From assembly GCA_002477475.1 (NCBI GenBank), contig DLPX01000046.1, forward strand, positions 1 to 47,916: a stretch of 47,916 bases of DNA, written 5' to 3'. This document shows, piece by piece, positions 32,358 through 41,512 of this stretch. Position numbers and translations under genes: made by a program. Positions within the stretch are counted from its first letter, which is position 1. Every line of letters starts with the position of its first letter. Under the pieces are notes generated by a model that saw only the letters and a program-made list of their open reading frames with translations, had not been told where the DNA came from and searched no databases. This DNA comes from Proteobacteria bacterium UBA7447 (GTDB lineage: Bacteria; Pseudomonadota; Gammaproteobacteria; Arenicellales; UBA868).

Positions 32358-35338
32358 CAGCACAGCGCCTCCCGAAAGGCGGTCATATCGATCGTACCCG
32401 TCCCCTGACCTTCCGTTGGGACGGGACCCCTATGAGCGGTTACGCCGGTGATACGCTCGCCTCGGCTCTCATGGCTAATGACGAACAAATTCTGGGTCGG
32501 AGCTTCAAATACCACCGGCCCCGAGGGATCATGTCAGCCGGCGTGGAGGAATCCGGAGCCCTGGTCACGGTCGGTAAGGGTGCGAAACAGGACGCCAACG
32601 TTAGAGCCACTACTCAACCTCTCTACGAAGGGCTTATTGCTCGGGGCCAGAACGCTTGGCCGAGTGTCCGTCTTGATTTTGGCGCCATAAACAGTCTTTT
32701 TGGCCGATTCTTTGCCGCAGGTTTTTATTACAAGACTTTCATGGGCCTTCCGCCATTTGAATGGGGACGCGGCACAGGGATGTGGATGCGGTATGAAAAG
32801 ATCATCCGAAAAGCGGCGGGGATGGGTACAGCCTCCCGTGAGCCGGATCCCGATCGCTATGAACACGCCCATGGCTATTGCGATCTGCTCGTGGTCGGCA
32901 GCGGCCCTGCAGGGCGTGCTGCGGCGCACTGTGCCGCAAAAGCCGGCTGTGATGTGATCCTGGTTGAACAGGACGCCATAATGGGAGGCGATACTCTAAG
33001 TCAACCAGACAACACCAGCTCTTTGCAAGAAGAACTTTCCGCGCTAACAGCTTGTGGCGTGCGGCTAATGACCTCTACAACCGCATTTGGTCTTTACGAC
33101 AACGGCGTTGCTGGACTTCTGGAACGGGTCACGGACCACTTGGCTGATCCGACGTCTTGGCTGCCGCGTCAACGATTCTGGACGGTGCGTGCCCACGCCA
33201 CCGTGATCGCCGCCGGAGCGCTGGAGCGGCACATTGCTTTTGGCGACAACGATCGGCCTGGAGTAATGACCGCTAACGCCGGACGCACCTACCTCAATCG
33301 CTTTGCGATCCAGGCCGGCGAAAAAATCGTCATCGCCACCAACAACGACTCTGCATACACCACAGCGTCTGATCTCGCAGGCTCTGGAGCGAGCGTCACG
33401 ATGCTTGACTCCCGGCGCGAAATCCCCTTCTCATGGCGGTCACACTGCGATACCGCAGGCGTCGTAATAAAGTCCGGTGCAGCCCCAATGAAGGCGCTCG
33501 GCGGCAAAGCCGTCTCAGACCTGACGACGGCCATCAGACAGGGGAACAGTTGGCGCGCGGACAGAAATATAGATTGTGATCTGGTGCTGGTTTCCGGAGG
33601 TTGGTCCCCCGTTGTCAATCTTCTGTCACACAGGGGTATCAAACCTGTCTGGAACCCGGAACTAGCGTGCTTTCTGGCCCCTACTTCTGAAGAGCCGATC
33701 CTGGCGGCTGGAAGTGCAGCGGGCGTGTGGGACGACGCCGCATGCCGTACGTCTGGAGAGAAAGCCGCCCTTGAAGCGTTGGAACTCATAAGGAACCCCG
33801 CATACCGCACTGCCGCGCAGACGCCAGGCAATTGGGAATGCCCGATTGATCCCCTCTATGAAGTTCGCCCAGCCAAACAGAAACTCAAGTCTTTCGTAGA
33901 CCCTCAACACGACGTCACGACAGACGATATTCGACTGGCCCATCATGAGGGTTTCGTGTCGGTCGAACACCTCAAGCGATACACAACGCTCGGCATGGCG
34001 ACCGATCAAGGCAAGATGGGCAATATCATCGGGATCGCCTTGATGGCCGACGCACTGGGAAAGGAAATCCCTCAGGTCGGTACGACCACCTTCCGCCCCC
34101 CTTACACACCGGTCAGTATTGGCGCGTTAAAGGGCCGAAATGTGGGCCCGCATTTCAGACCCCTGCGACGGACGCCGCTGCATGACTGGAATCTGGACGC
34201 AGGCGGCACCATGACGATGGCCGGACTTTGGCACCGACCCTGGTTTTTCGCGCGCAGCGGGGAAACCATCAGCGAGGCCTATGTCCGGGAAGCGGAAACC
34301 GTGCGCCGCACAGTGGGGCTTTGTGATGTGACCTCACTGGGCAAGATCGCAATTCAAGGTCCCGACGCGACGGAGTTGCTGAACCGGGTTTACAGCAACC
34401 CCTTTGCAAAACTCCAAATCGGCAAAACCCGTTACGGCATTATGCTTCGAGATGACGGTTTGGTCATGGATGATGGCACCACCTGGCGCCTTACCGAAGA
34501 CGAATACTTTATGACCACCACAACTGCACATGCGGCAAAGGTGATGGCGTTTCTGGAGGAACTGCTTCAGACGCGATGGACCGACCTGAAAGTTCACCTG
34601 ACCTCAGTGTCAGAGCAATGGGCGGGTGTCGCCGTGGCAGGACCGTTATCGAGAGAAGTGCTGACAGCCTGTGTCGAACAGCCAACGCGGGTTTCCGACG
34701 AGGCCCTGCCCTTTATGGGCGTGGTGGAAACGAACATGCGTGAAGGGATCCCTGCACGGATTGCACGAATCAGTTTCTCCGGAGAGCGGGCTTTCGAGGT
34801 ATACGTGCCGTCGGATTTTGGCCCCGCCGTGATGCAGAGGCTGTGGGATGCCGCCCGACCAATGGATGGCTGCCTGTATGGTCTGGAGGCATTGGGTGCG
34901 CTGAGAATTGAAAAAGGTCATGTGACCGGTGCCGAGCTCGATGGCCGGGTCACTATTGAGGATGCCGGCCTTGGGCGGATGGCGTCTGACAAGAAATCCT
35001 ATGTTGGCAGCGCACTTCGCAAACGTCCTGAAATGGTGAAGGACGACCGCCCGCGCCTCGTTGGAATTTTCCCGAAAGACCGCCGGGAAATCTTTAACGC
35101 GGGGTCCATTCTCTGCGCTGCGGACAACATTGCCGGATACGGTGAAGGGTGGATCACCGCCGTGACCCATTCTCCGGCCCTTGGCCACTGGATTGGACTG
35201 GGCTTTATCAAAGGCGGTCACGAGGGCTGGCAGGGCCGAGACGTCGTTTGTGCTGACCCCGTGCGCAAGGGAAATACCGCCGTAGAGATCGTCTCACCGC
35301 ATATGTATGACCCCAAGGGAGAGCGGATGTATGGCTAA
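32354..35338 (+). CDS. soxA: Sarcosine oxidase alpha subunit
   Basis: The protein has 994 aa, the standard size. An N-terminal ferredoxin-like domain (RWDGTPMSGYAGDTLASALM, SFKYHRPRGIM) precedes the NAD-binding Rossmann segment VVGSGPAGRAAAHCAAKAG (motif at 182-187). A C-terminal GcvT-like folate-binding half starts near residue 610 (PLHDWNLDAGG, TVGLCDVTSLGKIAIQGPDA, GLEALGALRIEKGHVTGAEL). It channels formaldehyde from SoxB to tetrahydrofolate, making 5,10-methylene-THF. It is coupled to soxD at its start and soxG at its end. Confidence 0.96.
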   Translation: MTAQRLPKGGHIDRTRPLTFRWDGTPMSGYAGDTLASALMANDEQILGRSFKYHRPRGIMSAGVEESGALVTVGKGAKQDANVRATTQPLYEGLIARGQNAWPSVRLDFGAINSLFGRFFAAGFYYKTFMGLPPFEWGRGTGMWMRYEKIIRKAAGMGTASREPDPDRYEHAHGYCDLLVVGSGPAGRAAAHCAAKAGCDVILVEQDAIMGGDTLSQPDNTSSLQEELSALTACGVRLMTSTTAFGLYDNGVAGLLERVTDHLADPTSWLPRQRFWTVRAHATVIAAGALERHIAFGDNDRPGVMTANAGRTYLNRFAIQAGEKIVIATNNDSAYTTASDLAGSGASVTMLDSRREIPFSWRSHCDTAGVVIKSGAAPMKALGGKAVSDLTTAIRQGNSWRADRNIDCDLVLVSGGWSPVVNLLSHRGIKPVWNPELACFLAPTSEEPILAAGSAAGVWDDAACRTSGEKAALEALELIRNPAYRTAAQTPGNWECPIDPLYEVRPAKQKLKSFVDPQHDVTTDDIRLAHHEGFVSVEHLKRYTTLGMATDQGKMGNIIGIALMADALGKEIPQVGTTTFRPPYTPVSIGALKGRNVGPHFRPLRRTPLHDWNLDAGGTMTMAGLWHRPWFFARSGETISEAYVREAETVRRTVGLCDVTSLGKIAIQGPDATELLNRVYSNPFAKLQIGKTRYGIMLRDDGLVMDDGTTWRLTEDEYFMTTTTAHAAKVMAFLEELLQTRWTDLKVHLTSVSEQWAGVAVAGPLSREVLTACVEQPTRVSDEALPFMGVVETNMREGIPARIARISFSGERAFEVYVPSDFGPAVMQRLWDAARPMDGCLYGLEALGALRIEKGHVTGAELDGRVTIEDAGLGRMASDKKSYVGSALRKRPEMVKDDRPRLVGIFPKDRREIFNAGSILCAADNIAGYGEGWITAVTHSPALGHWIGLGFIKGGHEGWQGRDVVCADPVRKGNTAVEIVSPHMYDPKGERMYG

Positions 35339-35891
35339 ACGACAATCCCCGCTCGCATCCGTTTACCATCTTGGAATGCATGGTCGACCCGGTGAACCCG
35401 GCGTTCGGCTACAGGAAATCACAGACCTGAACCTCGTTCAGGTTGCGGCGTGGCCTGACATGCTGGAATCTGCGGCAAAAGACGTCGCACACGCGATCGG
35501 CGCTGACCAGCCGCCCGGTCCCGGTCACGCGGTTTCGACCGAGCAGGGAACCGCGCTGCGCGTAGAAGCGCTTAAATGGTGGCTGTTGGACTGTGGGATG
35601 CCGACTCTTGATGCCAAAACAGCCGTTTGCCTGGACCTGTCCCACTCGAGAACGCGAATTCTGTTGTCAGGGCCGGAGGCTTCTGTGTGTCTTAACCGAC
35701 TGCTCCCGCTTGATTTGCGCCCTGATCGTTTCGGGGTCAACCAAGTCGCAAATGCAGGCATTCATCACGTGGGTGTCACCTTGCGGCGCAGTGAAGCAGG
35801 CTACGAACTCTTCATCCCCCGGGGGTTCGCCGTATCGCTTTGGGAACTTCTAGTGGAAACCGCTGAGCAATTCGGCCTGGAGATCATCTAG
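35331..35891 (+). CDS. soxG: Sarcosine oxidase gamma subunit
   Basis: The protein has about 186 aa from an ATG at 35331, which overlaps the soxA end by 8 bases; a longer frame inside soxA is unlikely. A GcvT-like fold is seen in LQEITDLNLVQVAAWPD, CLDLSHSRTRILLSGPEASVCLNRLLPLDLRP and FIPRGFAVSLWELLVETAEQFGLEI. It completes the heterotetramer. The gene ends 28 bases from a convergent flavoprotein gene. The usual follow-up genes for C1 use (purU, glyA, folD) are not in the window. Confidence 0.93.
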   Translation: MAKRQSPLASVYHLGMHGRPGEPGVRLQEITDLNLVQVAAWPDMLESAAKDVAHAIGADQPPGPGHAVSTEQGTALRVEALKWWLLDCGMPTLDAKTAVCLDLSHSRTRILLSGPEASVCLNRLLPLDLRPDRFGVNQVANAGIHHVGVTLRRSEAGYELFIPRGFAVSLWELLVETAEQFGLEII

Positions 35892-35919
35892 CCCGCTTCT
35901 TCCTCACGCCGGCGCGGTC

Positions 35920-37236
35920 TTAGCCCAGGACTGAAAAACTGCTGTCTGGATTGATCTGCCGCCGCCGAGACATGCTCGCTGTATCCAGTTCATAGTCGAT
36001 ATGCGCCAACTTGAACCGGAAGGCTTCGGTATCATGGTCTCCCCCTGATTCACAATATTCAATGAGGCCGGCCATCAAGCGGCCGGCGCCCGGCGCATTT
36101 TTAAATTGGTTTCCGCTTGACCCGCACGCCATATAAAAGCCGTCAATCGCAGACCGGTCATAAATCGGCAGCCAATCCTCGGTCACGTCGTAGAGGTCCA
36201 CCACCCCGCGCATACGATTGGGCAGTTTTAGCCCGCCCATGCGTTGCGCCAGACGCAGCGCCTGCGTAGTTGCCTGATCCGAGAAATCACGATTGAAGTC
36301 ATCAGGGTCCGCCCAATCATGCGGATCACAAGGAGGATCTTCACTGCCTGCAAGAACATAGTTGCCGGTCTCCGGCCGACAATACACGCCGATGTCATTA
36401 TCCGACACCACCAGACCGGCGCCTTCGAAGTCCAGACCCTCGGGCGACGGCACGTGCGCCACCTCTTGCCTCAAAGCACGGGTGGTAATCCTCATATCGG
36501 CAGTTGCACCCGCCAGTTCGTTAATCTTGGATGAGTGAGGACCAGCCACATTGACCACCACCGGCGCGTTGATACGGGTGCCGTCTTCCAGTACCACACC
36601 CTGTACCCGCCCCCCCGCCGAAGGAATCTCGCTGACAGCCTGATTGAAAAGAAAACGCCCCCCCGCAGCCTCAGCAGCCAACTGGATGTTCTGTGAAGCC
36701 AGTTGTGGATCGCTGATATAACCCGCGGTCGGGAAGAATACCCCGCCTTCAATCCGCCCTCCCCCAGGCTCGCCAAAGGACGGATCCTGCATCCGCTTTG
36801 CGGGTGCATAGCACCGAAGATCGTAACCGGGCAATCGTCGGGTAATTTCATCCTCATTCCACTCTTCATACGGAATCGCAAGCGAACGCGCGTTATCAAG
36901 GATTTTGGTGAGGTGACCGTTTCCTTCGGTTTTCATAACCAAGCATCCGGTTTTATGAAACCGGGCCTCGTCGAACCCCTTTGCCGACGCTGCCTCTAGA
37001 TATCCTGACCAATCTTCCCAGTCATGATAAGCGTCAAAGGCAAAAGCCGTTCCTTCCAATGTCGAGTAATGCACTCGAACGATTGCGCAGGAACTTGAGG
37101 TTGAGCCGTACCCTGCTTTGGGCGCCCGATCTACCGAAATAGTACGCCGGCCGGTTTTTGCAAGCTCATAAGCAACTGCCGTGCCGATAATTCCGGCTCC
37201 AATAACAACAGCGTCGGCGGATAAAGAGTTCGTCAT
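35920..37236 (-). CDS. FAD-dependent oxidoreductase (DadA/monomeric sarcosine oxidase-like)
   Basis: The 438-aa DAO-family flavoprotein has the FAD fingerprint AVVIGAGIIGTAVAYELAKTGRRTISVDRA near residue 10, with Gly12, Gly14 and Gly17. YGSTSSSCAIVRVHYS follows, where monomeric sarcosine oxidase binds FAD covalently further on. VVNVAGPHSSKI and the C-terminal GFYMACGSSGNQFKNAPGAGRL close the cofactor site. Substrate is likely a secondary or D-amino acid. It is convergent with soxG and follows the DUF4329-type gene by 39 bases on the same strand, without an obvious functional link to it. It could demethylate dimethylglycine to sarcosine (inference from context). Confidence 0.88.
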   Translation of the reverse strand: MTNSLSADAVVIGAGIIGTAVAYELAKTGRRTISVDRAPKAGYGSTSSSCAIVRVHYSTLEGTAFAFDAYHDWEDWSGYLEAASAKGFDEARFHKTGCLVMKTEGNGHLTKILDNARSLAIPYEEWNEDEITRRLPGYDLRCYAPAKRMQDPSFGEPGGGRIEGGVFFPTAGYISDPQLASQNIQLAAEAAGGRFLFNQAVSEIPSAGGRVQGVVLEDGTRINAPVVVNVAGPHSSKINELAGATADMRITTRALRQEVAHVPSPEGLDFEGAGLVVSDNDIGVYCRPETGNYVLAGSEDPPCDPHDWADPDDFNRDFSDQATTQALRLAQRMGGLKLPNRMRGVVDLYDVTEDWLPIYDRSAIDGFYMACGSSGNQFKNAPGAGRLMAGLIEYCESGGDHDTEAFRFKLAHIDYELDTASMSRRRQINPDSSFSVLG

Positions 37237-37274
37237 CTTGATTTGAGATCCTTTTGGCTCAAGCGAAGGCTGCG

Positions 37275-38492
37275 TCAGTTCGCTATCGTCCCAAGTGTGG
37301 TGATCGTTCCTGTCAGAAAGTGGTGGAACTTGAACAAACTGCCAGGTGTGCCGAGATAGCCGTCGACACCCCAGTTATTGTTCAGACTAATGTCCGCAAA
37401 AGAAAAATTCTCGCTATCGAATCTTGGATCAAAGCCGGCATGGGTATGGTAGGTTGCAGTGGCTGTCCCTGCCCCGACACTTGAGGGAGATCCAATACTG
37501 ACGCTGTCCACCGTTCCTTTTACAGGCTCGGTCGCACTGAAGGTGTTGTCACTGTTGCGATACACCCAGCCTCCATACTCCAGATTCTCCGCTACGGATG
37601 TAGGGTTAATCCCGTTCAGGACGTTCCGAGCCGCGTCGTGTTGGGTGGAGAAGCGCAGTTGGTTATCAGACGACTCGCTGCCAGAACTCGCTACCAGGGC
37701 AATTCCCACCGCTCCCGCCGCCAGCACCACGGTGGTCGCAATGTCAGTGGTACTGGTACCGCCCTCCCGGGCGAGTAGCCTATCCTGGCTCCCTTGCCGG
37801 CTGCTGAAATTGACAATCCACCGCTGATATTCGCCGTTACCAAAGCGGCTGCTTCGTCCGTCACGGACTTCAAACCCCAGCCACAGATGACGCCCCAATG
37901 GCAGCTGCCATCTCAGATTTGCAGAAGAAACATCCGAACCTGCCGCTGCAAAAGTGGATTGAAGCTCTCCCACCGGCAGGCGCAACTGCAAACCAAGTGC
38001 ATGAGCGTAGTCATTTTCTTCCCCATCTACGCGATAGAATTGCAGCGCAAACGCGCCCGATGTGGCGCCCGCAAACCAACTTATTCGATCGACTGTCTGT
38101 ATCGCACCGACCTGGGACACTCCACCGGTAAACTGGACCCCCCCGGTCAAAAAATCAAACGCAGCGCCTGAGAAGTGGGTTGGCCGCTGATAATTGCCAT
38201 GAAAAAGGCTCGCATCTCGCTCCGCGAGCGAAAGCGACGAACTGAGAGAGGACAGCCCCTTCCCTTCGCCCCAAAAACCACTCAGACTAAAACCTGAGCC
38301 ATGAACTGATGAGAGCAGGAGTTGGTCATCGTGACTGACCCCGGCCATTGCTTGCACGGATCCAAGGCCTTGAGGCGGCGTCGTAAGCCAGAAAGCCTGA
38401 TCAGACGGTCCTGAAGCTCCAAGAGCGGGGATAATTCCCGCAGAAAAAATAAATGAGGCCCGAACCAGGCTTTTTATCAGTACGCTAAACAC
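37275..38492 (-). CDS. Secreted protein with C-terminal DUF4329-like domain
   Basis: The protein has 405 aa. A signal peptide (VRASFIFSAGIIPALGASG) leads into about 200 residues rich in alternating polar/hydrophobic strands (FSLSGFWGEGKG, LQLRLPVGELQST, LWLGFEVRDGR), suggestive of outer-membrane beta structure. A hydrophobic segment follows at TTVVLAAGAVGIALVASSG. The last 120 residues match the DUF4329 pattern: NGINPTSVAENLEYGGWVY, YHTHAGFD, DSENFSFADI and DGYLGTPGSLFKF. The Glu, HxH and SxxD residues resemble a JAB/JAMM metal site (inference). DUF4329 is often the tip domain of Rhs/YD-repeat proteins. No Rhs repeats or immunity gene are seen here. The start is GTG without a good ribosome site. 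Confidence 0.7.
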   Translation of the reverse strand: MFSVLIKSLVRASFIFSAGIIPALGASGPSDQAFWLTTPPQGLGSVQAMAGVSHDDQLLLSSVHGSGFSLSGFWGEGKGLSSLSSSLSLAERDASLFHGNYQRPTHFSGAAFDFLTGGVQFTGGVSQVGAIQTVDRISWFAGATSGAFALQFYRVDGEENDYAHALGLQLRLPVGELQSTFAAAGSDVSSANLRWQLPLGRHLWLGFEVRDGRSSRFGNGEYQRWIVNFSSRQGSQDRLLAREGGTSTTDIATTVVLAAGAVGIALVASSGSESSDNQLRFSTQHDAARNVLNGINPTSVAENLEYGGWVYRNSDNTFSATEPVKGTVDSVSIGSPSSVGAGTATATYHTHAGFDPRFDSENFSFADISLNNNWGVDGYLGTPGSLFKFHHFLTGTITTLGTIAN

Positions 38493-38612
38493 TCAGTGTT
38501 GTCTCACTAAACAAGTTCTCCGGGCAGACTAACTGATCCCTAGGATCTTGCCAACCGTGGGGTCACATCGACTTGCCCGAGTCGCGTCGGTCAGCAGTAT
38601 TGGATCCAGATT

Positions 38613-39503
38613 ATGCACGCAAGGGAATTCTTACTCGCCCTGTTCGTCCCATTTAGTTGGGCGTTGGGATTTGTCGTCGCTAAGGCGGGGCTAGAAGAGT
38701 TCCCCCCGCTGCTACTGATGAGTATCCGTTTTGCGATCGCGGCCCTGGTGCTGGTCTGGTTCGTACCGATTCCCCGCAACTGCCTGAAAGATCTTTTCTG
38801 GATCGCACTGGTGGGTTCTACGGTTCAATATGGCCTGACCTTTACCGGCCTTTCCATGATTGATGCCTCGCTCGCCATTATCGTTGTGCATTTGGAAGTT
38901 CCAAGCGGTGTCCTGCTTGCCATCCTGGTGTTTCGCGAACGTCCGGGTCTGCTGCGGATTTGCGGGATGGTGGTCTCGTTTCTCGGCGTCGTGCTCATTG
39001 CAGGACTCCCCGATACGGAGGGCCAATTACTCGCGATCTTCCTGACCGGCAGTGGCGCGGTCATCTGGGCGGTCGGCCAGATCATGTACAAACGAATAAG
39101 CGATCAGCTCGATGGCTTTACTGGAATTGCCTGGCTGGGCGTTCTGGCGGCACCGCAAATGCTTATCGGCTCATTTATTTTTGAGGAAGGTCAGTGGGAG
39201 GCGGTGAAACAAGCCACCTGGATCGGCTGGGGAAGTGTCGCTTACCTTGGTCTCGTCATGACAGTGGCGGGTTATGGCGTATGGTTCACAGTCTTGCGCA
39301 GAAACCCTGTGTCCCATGTGATGCCGGTACTGTTGTTGCTACCGGTCTTTACCATTGGTTTCTCAATGCTTCTTCTGGGAGAACGTCCGAGCATCGGCGT
39401 TTTACTGGGGGGCCTGGTCGTACTCGCCGGCGTGGCGATGATCGTGCTGACCAAGCCCGCGCCTGTCTCCGACAAACCCGGGACTCGCCAAGAGAGCCAA
39501 TGA
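38613..39503 (+). CDS. EamA/DMT-family inner-membrane transporter
   Basis: The 296-aa protein has ten membrane segments in two EamA repeats: FLLALFVPFSWALGFVVAKAGLEEFPPLLLMSIRF in the first, SVAYLGLVMTVAGYGVWFTVLRRNPVSHVMPVLLLLPVF in the second, closely resembling RhaT/YedA-type exporters. It heads a plus-strand operon with a phosphopantetheinyl transferase (ATGA overlap), cysK and an ABM-like gene. YdeD/EamA of E. coli exports cysteine and O-acetylserine, so coupling to cysK here makes a cysteine-pathway metabolite a plausible export substrate. Confidence 0.9.
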   Translation: MHAREFLLALFVPFSWALGFVVAKAGLEEFPPLLLMSIRFAIAALVLVWFVPIPRNCLKDLFWIALVGSTVQYGLTFTGLSMIDASLAIIVVHLEVPSGVLLAILVFRERPGLLRICGMVVSFLGVVLIAGLPDTEGQLLAIFLTGSGAVIWAVGQIMYKRISDQLDGFTGIAWLGVLAAPQMLIGSFIFEEGQWEAVKQATWIGWGSVAYLGLVMTVAGYGVWFTVLRRNPVSHVMPVLLLLPVFTIGFSMLLLGERPSIGVLLGGLVVLAGVAMIVLTKPAPVSDKPGTRQESQ

Positions 39504-40231
39504 TTCGTCCGACATCTGTCGATATCTGGCGACTCTTGCTCGAGGGTCTAGTTGACTGCGCACCCGCCTTGCGATGGTGTCTTTCAGAGGGCGAGATTGA
39601 ACGGGCCGACCGCTTCATCTTTGAGCGTGACCGTACTCGTTTCATTACCTGCCGGGCCATACTGCGCGGTGTCATCGCCCAAAATCTCAACATCGGGCCC
39701 GCCGATGTCGTCTTTGCTTACGGAGAAAAAGGAAAGCCCTATCTAGAAGACTGGCCCCTCTTTTTCAATCTCTCCCACTCGCATAACGAGGCCTGCATCG
39801 CGATCCATCCAAACGCCCCACTCGGCGTCGATGTCGAACATATTCGACCCCCTACCCGTAACAATTGGATCGCTCTGGCCCAGCGGTTTTTCTCTGCGGC
39901 CGAAATCCAGGCACTTTCAGACATGCCTGAACGGCTTCAGTCAAAGGCATTCTTTGCCTGCTGGACCCGCAAAGAAGCCTACCTAAAACTTCATGGACTG
40001 GGGCTTTCCTTGCCACTTGACCAGTTTTCAGTCAATGTCGACCCTGATGCGCCGGCAAAACTCTGCTCCAGCGAGTGGTGTCCTGATGATCTTGGTCGTA
40101 GCACTCTTTACGACCTACCGACAAATTCCGGATATCGGTCTGCTATCGCGATCGCCACAACGGACCCAGTCACGATTCATGAGACTTGCATCTCTGGGAT
40201 TGAGTCATTTCCTTTTTTTAAGAGGGTTTAG
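39500..40231 (+). CDS. 4'-phosphopantetheinyl transferase, Sfp type
   Basis: The protein has 243 aa from the ATG at 39500, which overlaps the DMT stop (ATGA). Sfp motifs are complete: LSHSHNEACIAI at 91-102, GVDVEHI with the Mg ligands Asp111 and Glu113, RFFSAAEIQAL, and WTRKEAYLKLHGLGL at 155-169. It transfers the phosphopantetheine arm of CoA to carrier proteins of NRPS, PKS or fatty-acid type. No carrier-protein or synthase gene lies in the window, so its target must be elsewhere; it may be the cell's general AcpS. It is followed by cysK after 28 bases. Confidence 0.9.
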   Translation: MIRPTSVDIWRLLLEGLVDCAPALRWCLSEGEIERADRFIFERDRTRFITCRAILRGVIAQNLNIGPADVVFAYGEKGKPYLEDWPLFFNLSHSHNEACIAIHPNAPLGVDVEHIRPPTRNNWIALAQRFFSAAEIQALSDMPERLQSKAFFACWTRKEAYLKLHGLGLSLPLDQFSVNVDPDAPAKLCSSEWCPDDLGRSTLYDLPTNSGYRSAIAIATTDPVTIHETCISGIESFPFFKRV

Positions 40232-40259
40232 GAAGCTCATGAACCGTTAAACTACATTC

Positions 40260-41177
40260 ATGAAGTACGACAATATCCTTCAAACAATCGGACACACCCC
40301 AACGATCCGCCTGCACGGTTTTGACAGCGGCCACGCACACTCTCTTTGGGTCAAACTTGAAAGCTTCAACCCCGGCGGGTCGGTAAAGGACCGCCCGGCG
40401 CTCAATATGATCGAGGACGCTGAAGCCCGCGGGCTGCTGAAACCCGGTGACACGTTGATAGAGCCTACCTCGGGGAATACCGGAATCGGCCTCGCGATGG
40501 TGGCTGCCGTCAAAGGCTATCCGGCTATCTTCGTCATGTCTGCCGACATGAGTGAAGAGCGCAAAGCGATCCTGCGCGCTTTCGGCGCCGAGTTGATCCT
40601 GACGCCCGCTGACAAAGGCACGGTAGGAGCCATCGAAGAAGCCCGACGTCTGGAAAAAGAAAAAGGCTACTTTTTTGTCGGGCAACACTATAACCCGGCA
40701 AATCCGCAATCCCATCGCCAGACCGCTAAAGAAATCATCGACGATTTCGATGGTGACCTGGGCGCCGTCATCTGTACTACCGGCACTGGCGGTACCATCA
40801 GCGGTTTATCGACTGTTCTGCGTCAGGAAATCCCTGGAATCAAAATCGTTGCTACCGAGCCTGACAACTCCCCGATTCTCTCGAAAGGCATTGCCTGCAA
40901 GCATCGGATTATGGGTACCGCACCAGGATTTATCCCAGATACACTTGACCAAGGCGCTTATGACGACATCATCGCAGTAAATGCCGATCACGCCATGGCG
41001 GTTGCCCGCCAACTCGCGCAACAGGAGGGGATTTTTTGCGGTATCTCATGCGGCGCTGCAGTGGTTGGCATGCTGGAGTACGCCAAGCGAGAGGAAGCCC
41101 GGGAGCGCCAACTGCTTGCGATTCTGGCAGATACCGGGGAGCGCTATCTTAGTACCGAACTTTGGGCCTCGACATGA
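40260..41177 (+). CDS. cysK: Cysteine synthase A (O-acetylserine sulfhydrylase)
   Basis: The 305-aa PLP enzyme has Lys43 in NPGGSVKDRPAL binding the cofactor, the TSGNTG loop at 70-75, the phosphate loop CTTGTGGTISGLS, and EPDNSPIL and GFIPDTLD near the active site. It makes cysteine from O-acetylserine and sulfide. Residue 46 is Pro (DRPA), where CysK usually has Ile (DRIA). It is translationally coupled to the next gene by ATGA. The C-terminus is compact (GERYLSTELW), typical of CysK. Confidence 0.93.
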   Translation: MKYDNILQTIGHTPTIRLHGFDSGHAHSLWVKLESFNPGGSVKDRPALNMIEDAEARGLLKPGDTLIEPTSGNTGIGLAMVAAVKGYPAIFVMSADMSEERKAILRAFGAELILTPADKGTVGAIEEARRLEKEKGYFFVGQHYNPANPQSHRQTAKEIIDDFDGDLGAVICTTGTGGTISGLSTVLRQEIPGIKIVATEPDNSPILSKGIACKHRIMGTAPGFIPDTLDQGAYDDIIAVNADHAMAVARQLAQQEGIFCGISCGAAVVGMLEYAKREEARERQLLAILADTGERYLSTELWAST

Positions 41178-41494
41178 CCTACATCGTTCACGTCACAGCC
41201 GTCGTTGAGGGCGATCTGGATCGCATCGAGCAATTGATTGACGAATATCGCTACACCTGTCTGGAAAATCAGCCAGGAATGAAGCAATTTTTCGTCTGTC
41301 GGGCCGCCGACAAGCCGAATGTCTTTCTCTATACCCAGATATTTATTGATGCCGATGCACATCGGGCGCATATCGAGGGCAATGATCCTCAGAACTTTTT
41401 CTCCAAAATGGAGGACGAAGGATTCCAGTTTCAGGGACGCTGGATGGCTGGCAAAGAGATTGACTCCCTGCCTGAGGGTCAGTGGCTGAACTGA
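41174..41494 (+). CDS. Antibiotic biosynthesis monooxygenase (ABM/YgiN)-like protein
   Basis: The protein has about 106 aa from the ATG at 41174, four bases before the cysK stop; an earlier TTG is less likely. The sequence TYIVHVTAVVEGDLDRIEQ, ENQPGMKQFFVCRAADKPN and YTQIFIDADAHRAHIEGNDP has the alternating strands and the central aromatic-rich strand of the ABM ferredoxin-like fold (YgiN, HmoA). These proteins are small quinol or haem monooxygenases, or redox/detoxification accessories. The exact role is not evident. Operon context with cysK suggests a redox link. Confidence 0.75.
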   Translation: MTYIVHVTAVVEGDLDRIEQLIDEYRYTCLENQPGMKQFFVCRAADKPNVFLYTQIFIDADAHRAHIEGNDPQNFFSKMEDEGFQFQGRWMAGKEIDSLPEGQWLN

Positions 41495-41512
41495 CGGTGT
41501 CGTCCGCCCGGC

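Noticed and set aside
37275..38492. Rhs toxin/immunity pair around the DUF4329-like gene
   Set aside because: No YD/Rhs repeats, PAAR or VgrG, and no small immunity-like gene adjacent; neighbours are a flavoprotein and a divergent DMT transporter.
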